A stretch of DNA of 64,000 nt from Arthrobotrys musiformis (GCA_036971715.1 JAVHJL010000013.1:496001-560000), one strand, 5' to 3'; numbered from the stretch's first letter, positions 37,344 to 50,377 are shown. Notes: generated from the letters alone by a model not told the origin. Made by a program: numbers and translations.

Positions 37344-40300
37344 TTTGAATGTGATATGGGATGAATTGGGTGATGCTGAGAGGAAGGTCAGATCAGGGAT
37401 TGATGGCTAGGATGGATGGGTTTTTCGAGAAATAGTGTGAAGAAGGAGAGGTGGTCGAAGGCTGATGTTGGTGGTGGTGGCTGTTATCTCGCGTTGGTTG
37501 GATCGAGACCTCAAATCTAGAGAAAAGACCGTTTTGGCGAAATCTCGAGATCCAACTTGTCGCACAGCGAAAGGAAGGTCGGAAGCAGTTCGTAAGATGC
37601 CAGACTTGATGCTGACAGCGTCGTGATGAAGTCGAGATGAAGGCGGTGGTGATGGCGGAGGGAGGTTGATGAGCGATGAGGTTGGTGAAATGACGTGAGA
37701 AGGGAAGCGGATGGGAGGAAGAAGTGACAGCCAGAATTTCTGGGGAAAGCGAAATGAAAACAAACAACACAGCCAATGTTGCAATTTAATTAACCCGATT
37801 TGAACAAGTGACGAAATGCGGCTTGGACGCGAGCCTCACGTCAAATACAATTGTTCTCAAGATGGCTATTTACTTTTTTTTTTTTTTTGTTCTTCTTTTC
37901 TTATTCTACAAGGGGGTATCTAGCTGGCGGGATAGCTCGTAGCGGGAAAGTATGGCGCGCTATTCCAGAAGGTTTTGTGGAATTCGAATCTAAAATTGCT
38001 TCTGGAGACAGGGGATATCGGAGATATGTGGACATGAACAGGGGCCAATGCCACCTGATAATCATTGCATATATTCTTATTCTGTTTTATGGGAGTTCTT
38101 GAAAAGGACTTCTATATGCTATAGATATAAATAAGTACATAATTTGTAAGAGATGTCATAACCAGCTTGGATATCAATCTACTGTAGGGACGACATAAGC
38201 ATGAGTATAAGTTGCAAGGTGGCTAACAGCATCGTGAAGTCTTGTGTACGCCCCTACGCGTGCGCTTGCTAAGACCTTCAAGGTAATGATATTGGTGCTA
38301 TCACGATATTGCTATTCCTAGCCCTCGAGACTAAGCGATTCCAACATCAAAGCCAGACATGTATACACCCTCTTATGTTAGAAAGACTACCCCATCCCGT
38401 CGTAAACGTCAGTGGGAATACCAATATTCCTTCCACAGAGGGGTCATAACACAAACGCCATATTTCCCCCCAACATCTTTTTTTCACTTTCTTTTTCCTC
38501 CTCGAATTCTCAAAACCGAGATTTGACAGCAGATAAGGTCCTGGCCTCGAGACTAGATAAAGCCTTGCTATCTTTAAAGATTTTCACGCGAATTCGTAAG
38601 TACCTGTCCCATCGGGTGGCATCTCTATGTGAAAGTCAGTCATTTTAATTCGGTTGGCTGATATCGAACTCTCAATAGAATTCAAGGAATCGTTTTACAT
38701 ACCCTGAAGAAACATGTATGCTTGTCACTTCGTAAAGATCGGAGAAATATATCCAGTAACCCCAGGCTCAGCCCCCACAGCATAGCGGCCAGGATAGCTA
38801 TTCCTGCTCCATGTTTCCTGTAGATCTGTATTTAATTTCCTCCATTCATCGCTACTCTTTGGGACGACTTGAAGTCTTTGTCGATTTTTTGTATTGACCC
38901 TCTAGATCCTTTTGTAAGTATCTAGCTAGCGGTATTGTTGAACGAGGTTATTACACCCTCATGCAGATACGAAGCTCGATCGCTACAGACCCCCAACGAC
39001 CAGGCCCTCGAGCTTGTCGTTGACGAGGACCTTGGTCACCTAGGCCTGGTCCGCTTAACGTTCTCTCGTTAATATCTTGTAATGCGAATAAATCCCCCCC
39101 AATGGAATGTGCGTAAACAATACGGCCGGCTTTGGCGGGTGGGGAATACGTGTGGCGGGAACCCAGGGGTTAGTGTATCATTTTCGGATTTGCAAGCCAT
39201 AGACGCTGCCCTTTTGTGGTACCCAGTCGCCCCACATCCATCATATATTCCCGGAATTGGTATATGAATGGATATTACCTATACCGTCGTATCGTACTAG
39301 GTTGAAAAAGAGCCAGTCCATTTTGAGAAGAGTTGGGCTGCTACCAACCTCAATCCTTTAAACTTGGCTTCGATTAATTATGGCGAACTGGCTTCAGGCG
39401 TAGCTGGATAGCGCTTCCCACGAGCCTCTTCTCGAACCTGTTGCATAAACGTTGCATACAACCTCAGTTGTAGCGGACATCTCGAGACCCCCGTTTCATC
39501 TTGATGAACTCTCGGAACTAGACAATAATAAGAGACATACGGTATGGTAGTCTCTTTCGACGGTTGAAATGGGGTTATTCTGCCCGCTACGGCAGAAGCG
39601 GGTGGGGCCGCACTCAAGCATAATCTAGTATTTATGTTCCGTCGTCCGGATATTTTCCTCGTCAGCGTCGTATTTCTCTTTCCGCTAAAGCTTGAGCTTC
39701 CAGGCGTCGGCAGCTCAGCCCTTTCAACACAGAGAATACCAATGTCCTGATGTTTGAAGGGCTAGAGCCAACCAAGCTGCGCTTGATATCTTTAATAATC
39801 AGGTTCATCCAGCTGAGTCCCGTGAGGTTTCCTTGCCCAAGGAACAACTTATCTAGAAGGTCAAGAGTAGGACGTGTTAGAAAAGACTGCCATCTATTTT
39901 AGCTACTAAATAAAAGTGTTTACCTGTTTCCGTAAATTATAACTTCTGTTCTAGGATATGTTGAAATCAGGGCTGAATTCCCCTCCCATATCCCACAGGA
40001 TCACATTTGGTGTTCGAGACAAGGCTCACATACTGGAAGAATACTTTGTACCGATAGTATTTCCGCGACTATTTCGACTTCTGGAAATCGTGAGGTTGAG
40101 CCGGTAGCATCGTCTTAGCGGCAGCGAAAGCGAGACGATATATTATGATCGTCTTCGGCTTCTACACAGCTTGCCACTTTAACAGGGCTCGATTGCATAT
40201 TATTTATTGTCGCAACGACGACGCAGTTGATTGAAAGCCGTGACAATATTTCAAGTAGGTCTGATAATCCTTTGTTTGTACCGGTGCTGCCATATATGAC

Positions 40301-42758
40301 AAAGGCCTCGGTCTGCCGTATCACGAGTAAGTCGTAAGTTTCCTCAACGAAAGTTTACAGTGCTCCTTTCTCTCGCTTTCCCCCTCGCTGCGGTGAGAAA
40401 GGAGACGGCACCGAGTATTTCGTTGGATTTGACTACGCACCATATTGACGGGGCCGCGACATAGCCTCGTAATTTGGAGCCTGGATCAATTTTTTGAAGG
40501 ACCTCGCCTAGGCACTGATAAAAGGGGGTCTTGGGAAGCCCAAAGCCCAGGCAACTTGAACTTCTGGGCTGGGCGGGCCGTGGCTGTCCGTATCCGAATT
40601 TCCATAAATCTATCAAACGAGTAGATATAGATTTCTAAACTCGTCTCCTATTTCCGGATCCGGATTCCGATGTCGATAAAGATTTCTCAGACGAGATATC
40701 CACTGTATCATCGTCTTTCAATTATTTGATCCGGAAATTCTAGAAACCGGCCCCAATTCCTCACCAAACCTGTGTTTCAAAATTTCCAGATGCCGCCGCC
40801 GAAATCTAGAGGAGGGTGTCGAGCTTTGGTCGACTTTCGCACTCAGCATCTATGATTGGTAGGCTTTATTCGTAAAATTGGAGTGGTTTCGTACCCAGGG
40901 CTGGAATAAAGCTATTTAATAGGATCGATACAGAAGCGGTGTAGTAGTCGTCCAAAACTACTTAGAATTTTATCAAAGTCTGTATTAGTATACGTATCTA
41001 CGTATACCTTTCATAGCCATCCCAAAAAGAATATAGTCCGCAGTGGGCAATAAACGTATGCCCAGAATAGCAGTACCGTTAGGGACTATGTTGCAATTCG
41101 AGTGTATGCGTACGTAGGCCGGGGAAAATATCACTTTTGGAAATAGTTCGTGCTACCGCGGCCACACGTGTAACGTAAATATCTTTCCTTCCGAATAATT
41201 TCGGAGGAGCGTGCCGTTACTCTAGCATACTGACTAGAATTCTATAGTCTCGAGGCCTTCTTATGTCCATCGAGGCTAATATATCTGTAGTATAAAGAGC
41301 CTTAGTATCACTTTTAGAATGCTGGAGAAGGGTATAATGGGTTGCACGCACCTCTATTTCTCGCCCTGGATCTAGTGGGTTGCATTCCACGCAATCGACA
41401 ACCATGAAGGGGCTATCATGGCCTGAGTATGGCGGTAGAACCGTCGATGAAACCCATAAAAGCCTTTCGATCATAGGCCGATTGGCCTTCCGAAGTCGAT
41501 CAAAATGCTATAAAAACTTGCTCCTAGACCATCAATCACTCGTTTTACGTATACTAACTTGCCAGACGCTTATATGCAGATAATACACGAAACCGGCGCC
41601 GCATGATATTATGGAGTGAATAGGTGCATGCAGCTTAAAACGAGTGGATGGATGGGTGGCTGATCATATCTCCGCGCCACATAGCCTAGAGGGCTTGGGA
41701 TCCCGTACACCTTCGTAATGGAGACAGGCCTCGGCTTCGGGGCCGGCTTCGATCTCTTGCCCACCTCACAAAAGGTATTTCTCAGGGGCGTCCGTGTTCG
41801 TTTCGGGGCCCGAAGCATGAGCGATTGGAATTGTCTGCTGCGCTTTGATGCTGTTGGGCATGGTGTTGGCTGAATGTCGGCAACTCGGGCAAGAGGGGGA
41901 AGTATAACTCCCCCCCTGCTGGGCAACATGGCGGAGGGTTCTGGCCAGGGAAAATATTTTCCCATGGCCCTCAATGTTCCGGAATTGTCATAAGATATTT
42001 ATTATGACGATTCCGAGGATCATTCGCAGCATATGTTATGTCTATTTCATAACCGGGTGGTAGCGATCTGGGCCGTGATTGGGAAAGGGTATTCATACAG
42101 GGAAGGCTTTTTGCCTGGGTATTTTTCGATTGTACATTTGGGCGTCGTCGCACCTAGGGATAACTGGGGGGATTGGAGTGATAGGGTCCATTCTCCTCCC
42201 CCAGTTAGACCTGGTGTGAGCCTTTCATTGACTCTCTTTGACTCAAGGAAACAAGAGGGTCCAAAGATGGAGTTTGGAAGCGGAGGTGTCGTTTAGTGAT
42301 GGATCAATGTTGATGGGATAAAATTTGGGGAGGTGGATGAAGGAATGATGAAAGAGGAAAACTTCTGCGGGGCAATGAGCATTCTTTTATATATTTATAT
42401 TGGGGGGTATGACTCTGGACTGCGTCTGATCTGGCCGAGCGGTGACAATCGCTGCACAACCGTTTTCTGGACACTGTGGGCTCCGTAGGCTAGCCTCGGG
42501 TCCAGGTACTAGGTAAGCCCGTTGGGATCCGAGGAGTGAGGCGAGGTCAAAGGGCCACTACGGAGGGTAGGGTGAATAGCTTCTCCCCAGGTACACTTCT
42601 AAAAGTTCCTCAAGGGAAGATGTTTCCCGAGCGTTAAAGCCAAAGATTCACATATATACATCGATCGCAATAAGGGGGGTCCTTAGCATGGCTACTTTAT
42701 TTTGGCAATACAATTGAACATCAGGAAAACTTATTTCGCAACTACAACTACAAATCTA
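37344..42758. other. Gene-poor intergenic region (5.4 kb)
   Basis: The left end is the promoter of the AT-hook gene. The middle (39.4-41.5 kb) holds coding-like fragments, described separately. No complete gene is recognised. The region next to 42758 is the 3' flank of the methyltransferase. Confidence 0.5.
39378..41474 (-). pseudogene. Possible decayed gene (fragments in several frames)
   Basis: Consecutive minus-strand open stretches have coding-like composition but sit in different frames, with stops between them and without clear splice sites. They are 41217-41474, 40344-40616, 40115-40324 (LSDLLEILSRLSINCVVVAT), a stretch near 40020-40090 (VEIVAEILSVQSILPVCEPC), 39662-39847 (SVLKGLSCRRLEAQALAERE) and 39378-39617. 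Their order on one strand suggests a single broken gene of unknown family. An intron-rich intact gene or chance are alternatives. Confidence 0.3.
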
Positions 42759-43943
42759 TCAAGCCTTCTCGAAAGCGATGACAGCGTATTTGAAAGTCTT
42801 ATTGCTATACCCCCGCCTCATCGCCTGAAACGCCCTTAAAAACGAAATTATATCTCTCCCCGCCGCGATTGCCAACATCCATAGAGATGGATTTTGAATC
42901 AAGGATAATGAAATATCCCTATTGTAGCAAGGTTAGTATATATCCCGAGGATATCGTTTGATAGAATGTAGAAGCGACATACCATGTCTTTTTCACATTG
43001 TCACTAATGTCGAACGGCTCCGCATAGACTTTGAAGCCGGCTGTTTTGGCATGCTCGACGTACTCGGACATGGTGCAAAGTGGGGGTAAAAGCATACCCG
43101 CTATCACATTGAATGTTTGTTAGTTTCCTCCTACTTCTAAACTGAGACTGATAAAGGGGCGGGTATACCTTCGATAGGCTTGATATCATCCTCCATCTGC
43201 TTCTCGTTTAGACCTTCGGCCTTAAACCAATCTGCGACGACTAGTTTCCCTCCACCTCCGCTCTTCAACAGCTTAAAAGCGTTGTCGAAGAATAACTGCT
43301 TATGCGGCAAATGGCTCATAGCCTCAGATATCCAAACAGCATCATAACCACCTTCCTTCCCCTCCGTCCCGTCAAAATACTCACCCATCTTCTCCGCATC
43401 AAGTTCAATAAACCGGACTTTTCCAGGCGGAAGCGAAATCCATTCCTCCCCTAGATTCTCTCCAGAATCAGGCGACTCCTTCAGTACCTTGACAGCCTCG
43501 TCGTTGGATAGTCGCTTCGCGATCTCAACTTGCTTGCCGCTAATAGTCACTCCCGTGACACTGCACGAATGTTCTCGCGCCAATTGACGAGAAGTACCCC
43601 CGACCCCGCACCCGACGTCAAGGACCCTTGAGCTGGCGGGTACATTAGAACGCTCGAGGAGCAGAGAAATGAGACGGCGCTGGGCGGCCTCTTTAGTATC
43701 TGTCGGGTCATCAAGGAAATATCCATGATGAATATGTTCACCCCTGCGAAGATGGCACTGTTAGTTCGCCTCGTGAAGGCCCGAGGGCTCAATTCGAAAA
43801 ATTACATGGTCTTACCATAGGGAGTAGTAATATTCGGACAAAAGGTCGTAGTGTGTCTTGATTTTACCCTTAAGGGCTGCCCATGGCCCATTATCGGTCG
43901 CGGTTTCAGCAACCGAGGGACTTAATGTCGCCGCCGCCGCCAT
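42759..43943 (-). CDS. SAM-dependent methyltransferase, gamma-tocopherol-methyltransferase type
   Basis: Class I methyltransferase in the Erg6/tocopherol-methyltransferase superfamily. Four exons are read: 43816-43943, 43169-43743, 42983-43100 and 42759-42918 (introns 64-72 bp, all junctions in frame), giving 326 aa. The N-terminus reads IKTHYDLLSEYYYSLWGEHIHHGYFLD across intron 1, which matches the family entry. Motif I is VLDVGCGVGGTSRQLA. SEAMSHLPHK is the motif II region, and the C-terminal RGYSNKTFKYAVI is typical. Fungi are not known to make tocopherol, so the acceptor substrate is probably something else (small-molecule N- or C-methylation is possible). No neighbouring biosynthetic genes form a cluster with it. 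Start chosen at MAAAATLSP. Confidence 0.87.
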
Positions 43944-45097
43944 TTCAGTACTACAAATTATATCTATGAACACGCTTTCGAAAAAGGGTGTTAACGTGTT
44001 GCAATTGGCGGGGCTTGTTGTATATCAGTACTAATTGCGGGGTTTGCAAAACTCGATGCTTGTGACAACAGGTTTACACGGTTGTAACTGTAGCCCAGGA
44101 GCGAAATCAAATCGGTCGAAATCAATCTAATTTATACGATTCTAGCGCCTGCAAGCATACCCATGCAATCTGCATGATTTGCCGTCATACATGTTATCAG
44201 TGTATTCTGGTTCCTAGTTAAGCCGCCAGGCAACACTAAAAGGCTATCTAAGCCTAGTTAGGTTGTAAGCAGGGTGCAGTAATGAGACTAACTAGAGGTC
44301 ACAGCTAGAATCAGATGCCAAACTATCGCACGACTTCCTTATAGATCAACCCTGTTTGGGTAGATTGTATATGCGTGTCCAAAAATTTATCGAAACTTAA
44401 GCATATTACTATATATATCATTCCTGCATCTGCTCCTGGGGGCGGGATTTCTATTGCTGAACTGTAGCATAACTACGCTTTGCAAAACGTGCAAGGATGC
44501 TCCTCAATCTAATTATAAGCTTCAAAAAAAAAAATAAAACATATCGCTGTCATATATAAGATCTAGGGCTATCTAGCTACCGGCCTGCTCAAAGCTAATT
44601 TTTGCTTCATGTACACCGATGCAATGATAGTCACAAAATATTTCTAGTTGTATCGCCGTTTCCCCCAAAGATAATACACCATCAATAGCCGCTACTAGAA
44701 CCCAATATTACGTAAATTGCATCATACTAATTTCTCACCAAAAGGGCAGTTCTATGAACGACACAGCTTTGAAACCACTTATTCTTTTGCTGGACGAGGA
44801 ACTTAGGGGTGTTGGAATTGTTGTATTTTGGAACTGAAGTTTTCGGTGACTGGCTGGCACTGGTCAGATATCGTATGCATATGTGCTGAACGAGGCTCGC
44901 AAACGCAATACACGTAGGTATACATGTATCAAAATGCGGGGTACAAAAGGACTGGCGCCAACCCATCTGGCGAAGGAATCCAATACCATAGCGAATAAAT
45001 AGATATTCGTATTCCTCCCATACACTCGATCGATCTCAACTGCTGCCCAGCACCATAAAATTGAAGCTCCGGATCCGGGGCCGCCAGAACGAAATTA
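43944..45097. other. Intergenic between methyltransferase and NLR-like gene
   Basis: About 1.15 kb, a divergent promoter region for the two genes. AT-rich in the middle. No coding-like ORF and no effector-type gene were found. Confidence 0.5.
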
Positions 45098-48000
45098 ATG
45101 GAACAAATAACGAACCACCCGATGAGTCCCAAAATATTATCTGAGCCTAGTAGTACGGGCCACTCCAGCGAGGGAATGGGAACCGCAATTCACGAATTGA
45201 AGGAACCAGCCTCCCACATGCACAACACGGGCCAAATCGGAGTCCAGACAGGGACGGTGCACAACCATGGGTATTTCAACTTCATGTATACCTATTCTGA
45301 CACCTCCGGGTTGCTAATTGCCTAACAGAAATATGACGTTCAATTATCGTGGCGATAAAGGTATTCGAAATTGAGCCTGATAACTTTGAAATTGATTTAA
45401 ATCGAGCTTCCCTCTTACAATTAGTCGACGATATCGACACTCTAAATAGAGGTCCTCTGATCAAAGGCTAACTGAGTGTAACATAAACCACCTAGAAGAT
45501 CAAAGAAGGAAGCTACGGCAGGAGCTAGCGAAATCAGAAAAAGAAAACCGAAAAGATCAAAACCCAGCTCGAGTGCCTGGAACATGCGAATGGTTTACGA
45601 CTCACCCAACCTTTCAGGGCTGGAGAGCTAGCCCATCATCAAACATTCTTTGGATATCGGCCGACCCTGGGAGCGGGAAGTCGGTACTTGCAAGACACTT
45701 AATCGACAACGTTCTTCCAACACCTGGATCAAGGATATGTTACTTCTTCTTCAAGGATAACTCGGAGCAGACAAGCGCTACTGTAGCGTTATGTTGTATT
45801 TTGAATCAAATATTTACAGCAGCGCCCTTTTTACTCTGCGAAAAGATAATCGACCGCTTTGAAAATACTGGAGAATCGTTCTTTAGTTCTTTTATCGAGC
45901 TTTGGAACGCCTTTTTGATTGCCGCGAGAAACGAGAATGCTGGAAACATTATTTGCGTTCTCGATGCACTCGACGAGTGCAAAAGCAGCGACAGATCTCG
46001 ACTTATTTCCAAACTAAAAGAGCTATATGGTAACCCCACCGACATCAGCCTTAAATTCCTCGTGACAAGTCGACCCATTCGCGAAATTGTACATGCGCTA
46101 CGGCCCTTGGAGATTCCAGAGTCATTCTTGATTCATCTAAATGGCGATGGCGACGAAGAAAAGAAAATGATCTCTCAAGAAATTGATGTTTTCATCGACA
46201 GCAGGGTCCGCGAGATCTCGACGAAGCTACCGCTTGGAAATGGCGAGCGTGGTCTTTTGTCAGAGAGGCTCAAGTGTACTGAAAATCGAACTTACCTATG
46301 GGTCTACCTTATCCTAGATCTGATCGAAAAGGGCCCGAACATCAGTATCGGCATAGATAGGGATGTCATAAACAATGTAACTTCGCAACTCCCCGTCACA
46401 GTCGATGAAGCATATGAGAGGATTCTTTCTACGAGTTGTAAAAATGAGGAAGCAAAAAGACTGCTACAGATTGTAGTCGCTGCCATACGGCCGTTAACTC
46501 TCGAAGAGCTGTACGTGGCATTCACCTTGTCTCATACCCAGACCACAGAGGTGGCATTCACCCTTGAGAACCACAGATCCTACGATAGTCTGAAGACCAA
46601 CCTTGGCCCTGAAGAAATAAGAAGGTTTGGCTACGACGTGCGTGATCGCTGTGGCCTCTTTGTCAGAATAGTGGACTCGAGAATATACTTAATCTATCAA
46701 ACTGCAAAGGAATTCTTGGTCCGACGTGAGGCAGAAGAAAGTCTGCTTCAGCCTGCTCAACGGAGTACAGCGTGGAAAGACTCACTTCGAATGCGAAGTT
46801 GCCACCAACTTCTCGCCGACGTTTGTATGCAACATCTTTTAAAATTTCCAGAATTTGAAGCCGACCCATTTACTAGAAGCACAAATTTATCCTACTACAT
46901 CGATAAATACCCACTCGTTGAATATTCCGCTAAACACTGGGCGATTCACCTCAAAGAGTCGCAGGCTGACCTTGACGACGTGACGGCGATACAGTCAATC
47001 TGCGAGCTATGTGATACAGCCACACAGCGCTGCCTAACTTGGCTTAGGATCTATTGGACTAGCACAAATACGGAATTTCCAGAGAAACTAAGTACTCTTA
47101 TGGCTGTGTCATACTTTGGCTTCGCACCAGCAGTGACGCATTTGCTAAAATCGAATTATGACGATGACCTGGACCGCCGCGATTACACATATGAGCGTTC
47201 GGCACTATCCTGGGCCGCGGGAAATGGGTGTGATGTCGTTGTCACACAATTGTTGAAAGGGTCTCCTTGGAAAGGGATTCTTCATTTACCCTTTATATTC
47301 AGAGGGGCAAATATCGATTCCGTTGATAAATATGGCCGGACACCTTTGACATACGCCATTTTGAATAAATGGGAGTCGGTCGCCGATCAACTGCTTAGAG
47401 CTGGTGCCCGGGCTGACTTGGAGGATAATATAGAGGGTACTCCTTTCTATTACGCCGTATGCAGTGGATGGAAATCGTTGGCGACGAGAATGCTCAAAGG
47501 GGGTCGCGAAATTGGGTTGGGGTTTTCTCTCAGAGCGCGATTATTCTTTTCTGCTGTAGAAAGAGGGCATAATGACGTTGTGAAGCTGCTACTGGAGGAG
47601 GGCGAGATTAACGTTGGCGAAAGAGACTTGAGTGGTCACACGGCGCTGATGCTTGCTGCAGAACGGGGGCATGAGGTAGTAATGCAGTTATTGCTGGACA
47701 GTGGCGCGGATGTAGAGGCAGAGAACGGAGGCAGGAAGGCTCTGCAATTTGCTGTATCTTCCGGGCGCAAGAGTACGGTCCAGTTACTACTGGATAGTGG
47801 CGCGATACGAACGAAGGAAAAAACCATTTCGGCGGCATTGATGTTTGCTACGGGTCGTGGATACGGAGACATGGTAGAACTACTACTGGATAGAGGCGCA
47901 TATATCGAAGTAAAAGACGGCGAAGGCCGAACGCCACTCGCGATCGCCGCAAAATTCGGGGAGGAGAAGGTGGTGAAGTTGTTGTTGGATAGAGGTGCGA

Positions 48001-49325
48001 AGGTTGAGGCGAGGGATAAAGTTGGCCAGACACCACTAGCAATCGCCGCGAGGTATGGAAGCGATAACGCGATAAATCTTTTGTTGGATAGAGGCACATA
48101 TATCGAAGTAAAGGACAACAGAGGCCGAACACCACTTGGGACCGCCGCAGAATCCGGGAAAGAGAAGGTGGTGAAGTTGTTGTTGGATAGAGGTGCGAAG
48201 GTTGAGGTAAAGGATAACGCCGGCCGGACACCACTAGCACTTGCAACCGCCGTATATTACAGGAACGATAACGTGATAATCCTTTTGTTGGATAAAGGTG
48301 CAAATATAGAGGCGAAAGATTTTGATGATCGGACGCCTCTATTGATTGCTATAAAATACAGGAGTAAAACGTCGGTGGAGTTACTGTTGGATAGAGGTGC
48401 GAACTTCGAGGTAAGTTTAAAGGAGGATAAAGACCGGACACCGCTAGCGATCATTATATCTTCTAAATATGGATGGGAGGATATGGTGAGCCTTCTGTTG
48501 GATAAAGGCGCGAATGTTGAGGCAACGGGAAATGATGGCTGGACACCGCTCGGAATAGCCGCAAGGAATGGATATCGAGATATTGTAAACCTTCTATTGG
48601 ATAAAGGCGCGAACATAGAGGCAGGTAATATTCATGAGACACCTCTATTGATTGCGGCACGAGCGTTCAATAGGGAGTTAGTGGAGTTACTGTTGGACAG
48701 AGGTGCGAATATCGAGGCAAAGGGTTTTTATAGTCGGACACCTCTGTTAACTACCATGCAATATGGACATCTGGGTAGGGAGGTAGTGGAGTTACTGCTA
48801 GATAGAGGTGCAGATGTCGAGGCAAAGGATAATCGTGGTCGGACACCGCTGGTGGTAGCTGTGAGTTGGCCGGATAGTAGGGCTCAGGGTATTGTGGAGA
48901 TGCTGTTGGGCCATGGCGCAAATGTCGAGGCAAAGGATATGAACGGGGACACGGCCCTATCTCTAGCTGTCAAGAGGAAGAATGGGGACGTTGCTCAGCT
49001 GCTGATAAAGAATGGCGCAGATATAACAGCAGAAAATAATGGTGGCGTGACCCCACTGAGGCTCGCTTTTAGCTATGAGGATTGGAGGGCGACCATGGTC
49101 CGATGGCTAGCTGAGGCAGATGACAGGTATAGTTATCTACTATCCGATTTGCCGGGAGAAGGTAAAGGTGGAGGTGAGGGAAATGAAAAAGATGCAGTTT
49201 CATTTGATCCGCTAGCAAAGGCCACAGGGAACGAGACTAAAGAAGATGAATGTGGGAGAATGCCAAAAAATTGGAGGGAAATATATATGAAGATAGCACG
49301 ACCTCCATTAGTTAGCGGTTGCTAA
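45098..49325 (+). CDS. NLR-like protein: NACHT ATPase with ankyrin repeats
   Basis: STAND-class signalling ATPase of the fungal NLR type, the family implicated in non-self recognition and cell death. Proposed exons are 45098-45285 and 45452-49325, 1353 aa. The second exon is secure; the first is inferred. Frame across the junction is kept, but the intron (about 166 bp) is long for this genome. The second exon reads NPARVPGTCEWF, the usual NACHT entry. Walker A is GSGKS (136-140), Walker B LDALDEC (233-239), and a sensor-like LKFLVTSRPIREI follows. A winged-helix-like region is next, then about 19 ankyrin repeats from ~643 to ~1289, several almost identical. Exon 1 encodes TGQIGVQTGTVHNHG (about 44-58), resembling the G-x-Q-x-G motifs at fungal NLR N-termini. 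The main ORF has no ATG near the NACHT entry (the first codon at 45573 is GTG), so an upstream exon is needed. Confidence 0.85.
47185..49130 (+). repeat. Ankyrin repeat array (~19 units)
   Basis: Units of about 33 codons with the signature G-RTPL-IAA-G----V-LLLDRGA--E-KD. A two-unit block of about 200 bp is duplicated at DNA level: 47875-48070 resembles 48070-48270, sharing GTTGTTGGATAGAGGTGCGA and GAGAAGGTGGTGAAG. Confidence 0.9.
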
Positions 49326-49723
49326 TTGTAATTCTAGATCTAGAGGCCGGCAGGCCATATATGCACAAGTGCTCTATAGATCTAGTGTTCCCATGCATGT
49401 CTACTTAAGTACTTAATTAACTTGAAATCCTCGAAGCTGATTAAGGCTTTTATGTCGAACCCATTTAAGGCCCTTGATAAACCCAATTATATGTCTATCC
49501 GATCAAATATATAACGTCGATAAACTAACAACGCAAAACTCTCTGTTGCAGATTTTTAGGCATGTCGCTGACATAAAAAACCTCTGATTTCTAAGCCGAC
49601 AAAACTTCTGAAACTTTCCAAAAGAAAACCGATTTCCCACGCGGTTACATTTGCATTGAATCCATTCATTCGTTTGCAAGATCACATAGAAATCGTTATT
49701 TAGATCAATAGAATTAGCCAATA
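49326..49723. other. Intergenic: NLR 3' flank and ERV1 promoter
   Basis: About 0.4 kb; nothing recognised beyond the expected terminator and promoter. Confidence 0.5.
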
Positions 49724-50377
49724 ATGACCGCCGCCGAACCCGAGGATGCCGGACCATCCCAAGAAACCCCACACCCCCCACAACCCCCAGCGCATAAGGG
49801 AACAATCTCAAAATCCGGCATCGTTCTCGGCCCGGATGGGAAGCCGTAAGTCGTCCGCAACGCACAAAATACCACAAACCCTTCCCAAACCCAAATCTAA
49901 CCACAATAAAACTATAGGTGCCGAACATGCAATTCAGCCCGCGATATGACAAATCTATCCCGCATGCTAACCAGCGGCAAGGCGAAATCTCCTCTGGCGG
50001 CAGCACTTTCTCCACCAACCCCAGACCGTTCGGAGTGTCCTCCCGACGTCGAACAACTCGGTCGTTCCACATGGTCCCTTCTCCACTCCATAACAGCAAC
50101 ATACCCCGAAACCCCGACGCAATCTCAAAAATCTGATATGCAGACATTTTTATCGATATTGGGACGTGTATACCCCTGCTGGGTCTGCGCAGATGATTTC
50201 ACAGCATGGATGAAGCAGCCGGATAACTCGCCAAAGCTGGATACTCGGGAGGATTTTGGACGGTGGATGTGTAAAGCGCACAACGAGGTTAATAGAAAGT
50301 TGGGGAAACAGGAGTTTGATTGTAATCTTTGGAAACAGAGGTGGAAGGATGGGTGGAAGGATGGTCGATGTGATTGA
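49724..50377 (+). CDS. ERV1: FAD-linked sulfhydryl oxidase Erv1
   Basis: Oxidises Mia40 in the mitochondrial intermembrane space and passes electrons to cytochrome c, driving disulfide-based import. Two exons, 49724-49845 and 49918-50377 (intron 72 bp, donor GTAAGT), give 193 aa. The shuttle pair is C42-R-T-C45 in the flexible N-terminal part. The active-site pair C128-W-V-C131 lies in YPCWVCADDF, and the structural pair is C159/C176 (CKAHNEVNRKLG...FDC). The end DGWKDGRC is also typical. The N-terminus is Pro-rich. All family cysteines are present. Confidence 0.94.

Noticed and set aside
45573..45575. GTG as start codon of the NACHT protein
   Set aside because: Nuclear fungal genes very rarely start at GTG, and the open frame continues upstream (NPAR before VPGTCEW), so an upstream exon is more likely.
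47185..49130. Regular repeats that might be taken for a CRISPR-like array
   Set aside because: They are ankyrin-coding repeats in one continuous reading frame.
49503..50147. 214-codon minus-strand ORF over ERV1
   Set aside because: It overlaps the intron and conserved exons of ERV1 and has no motif of its own.
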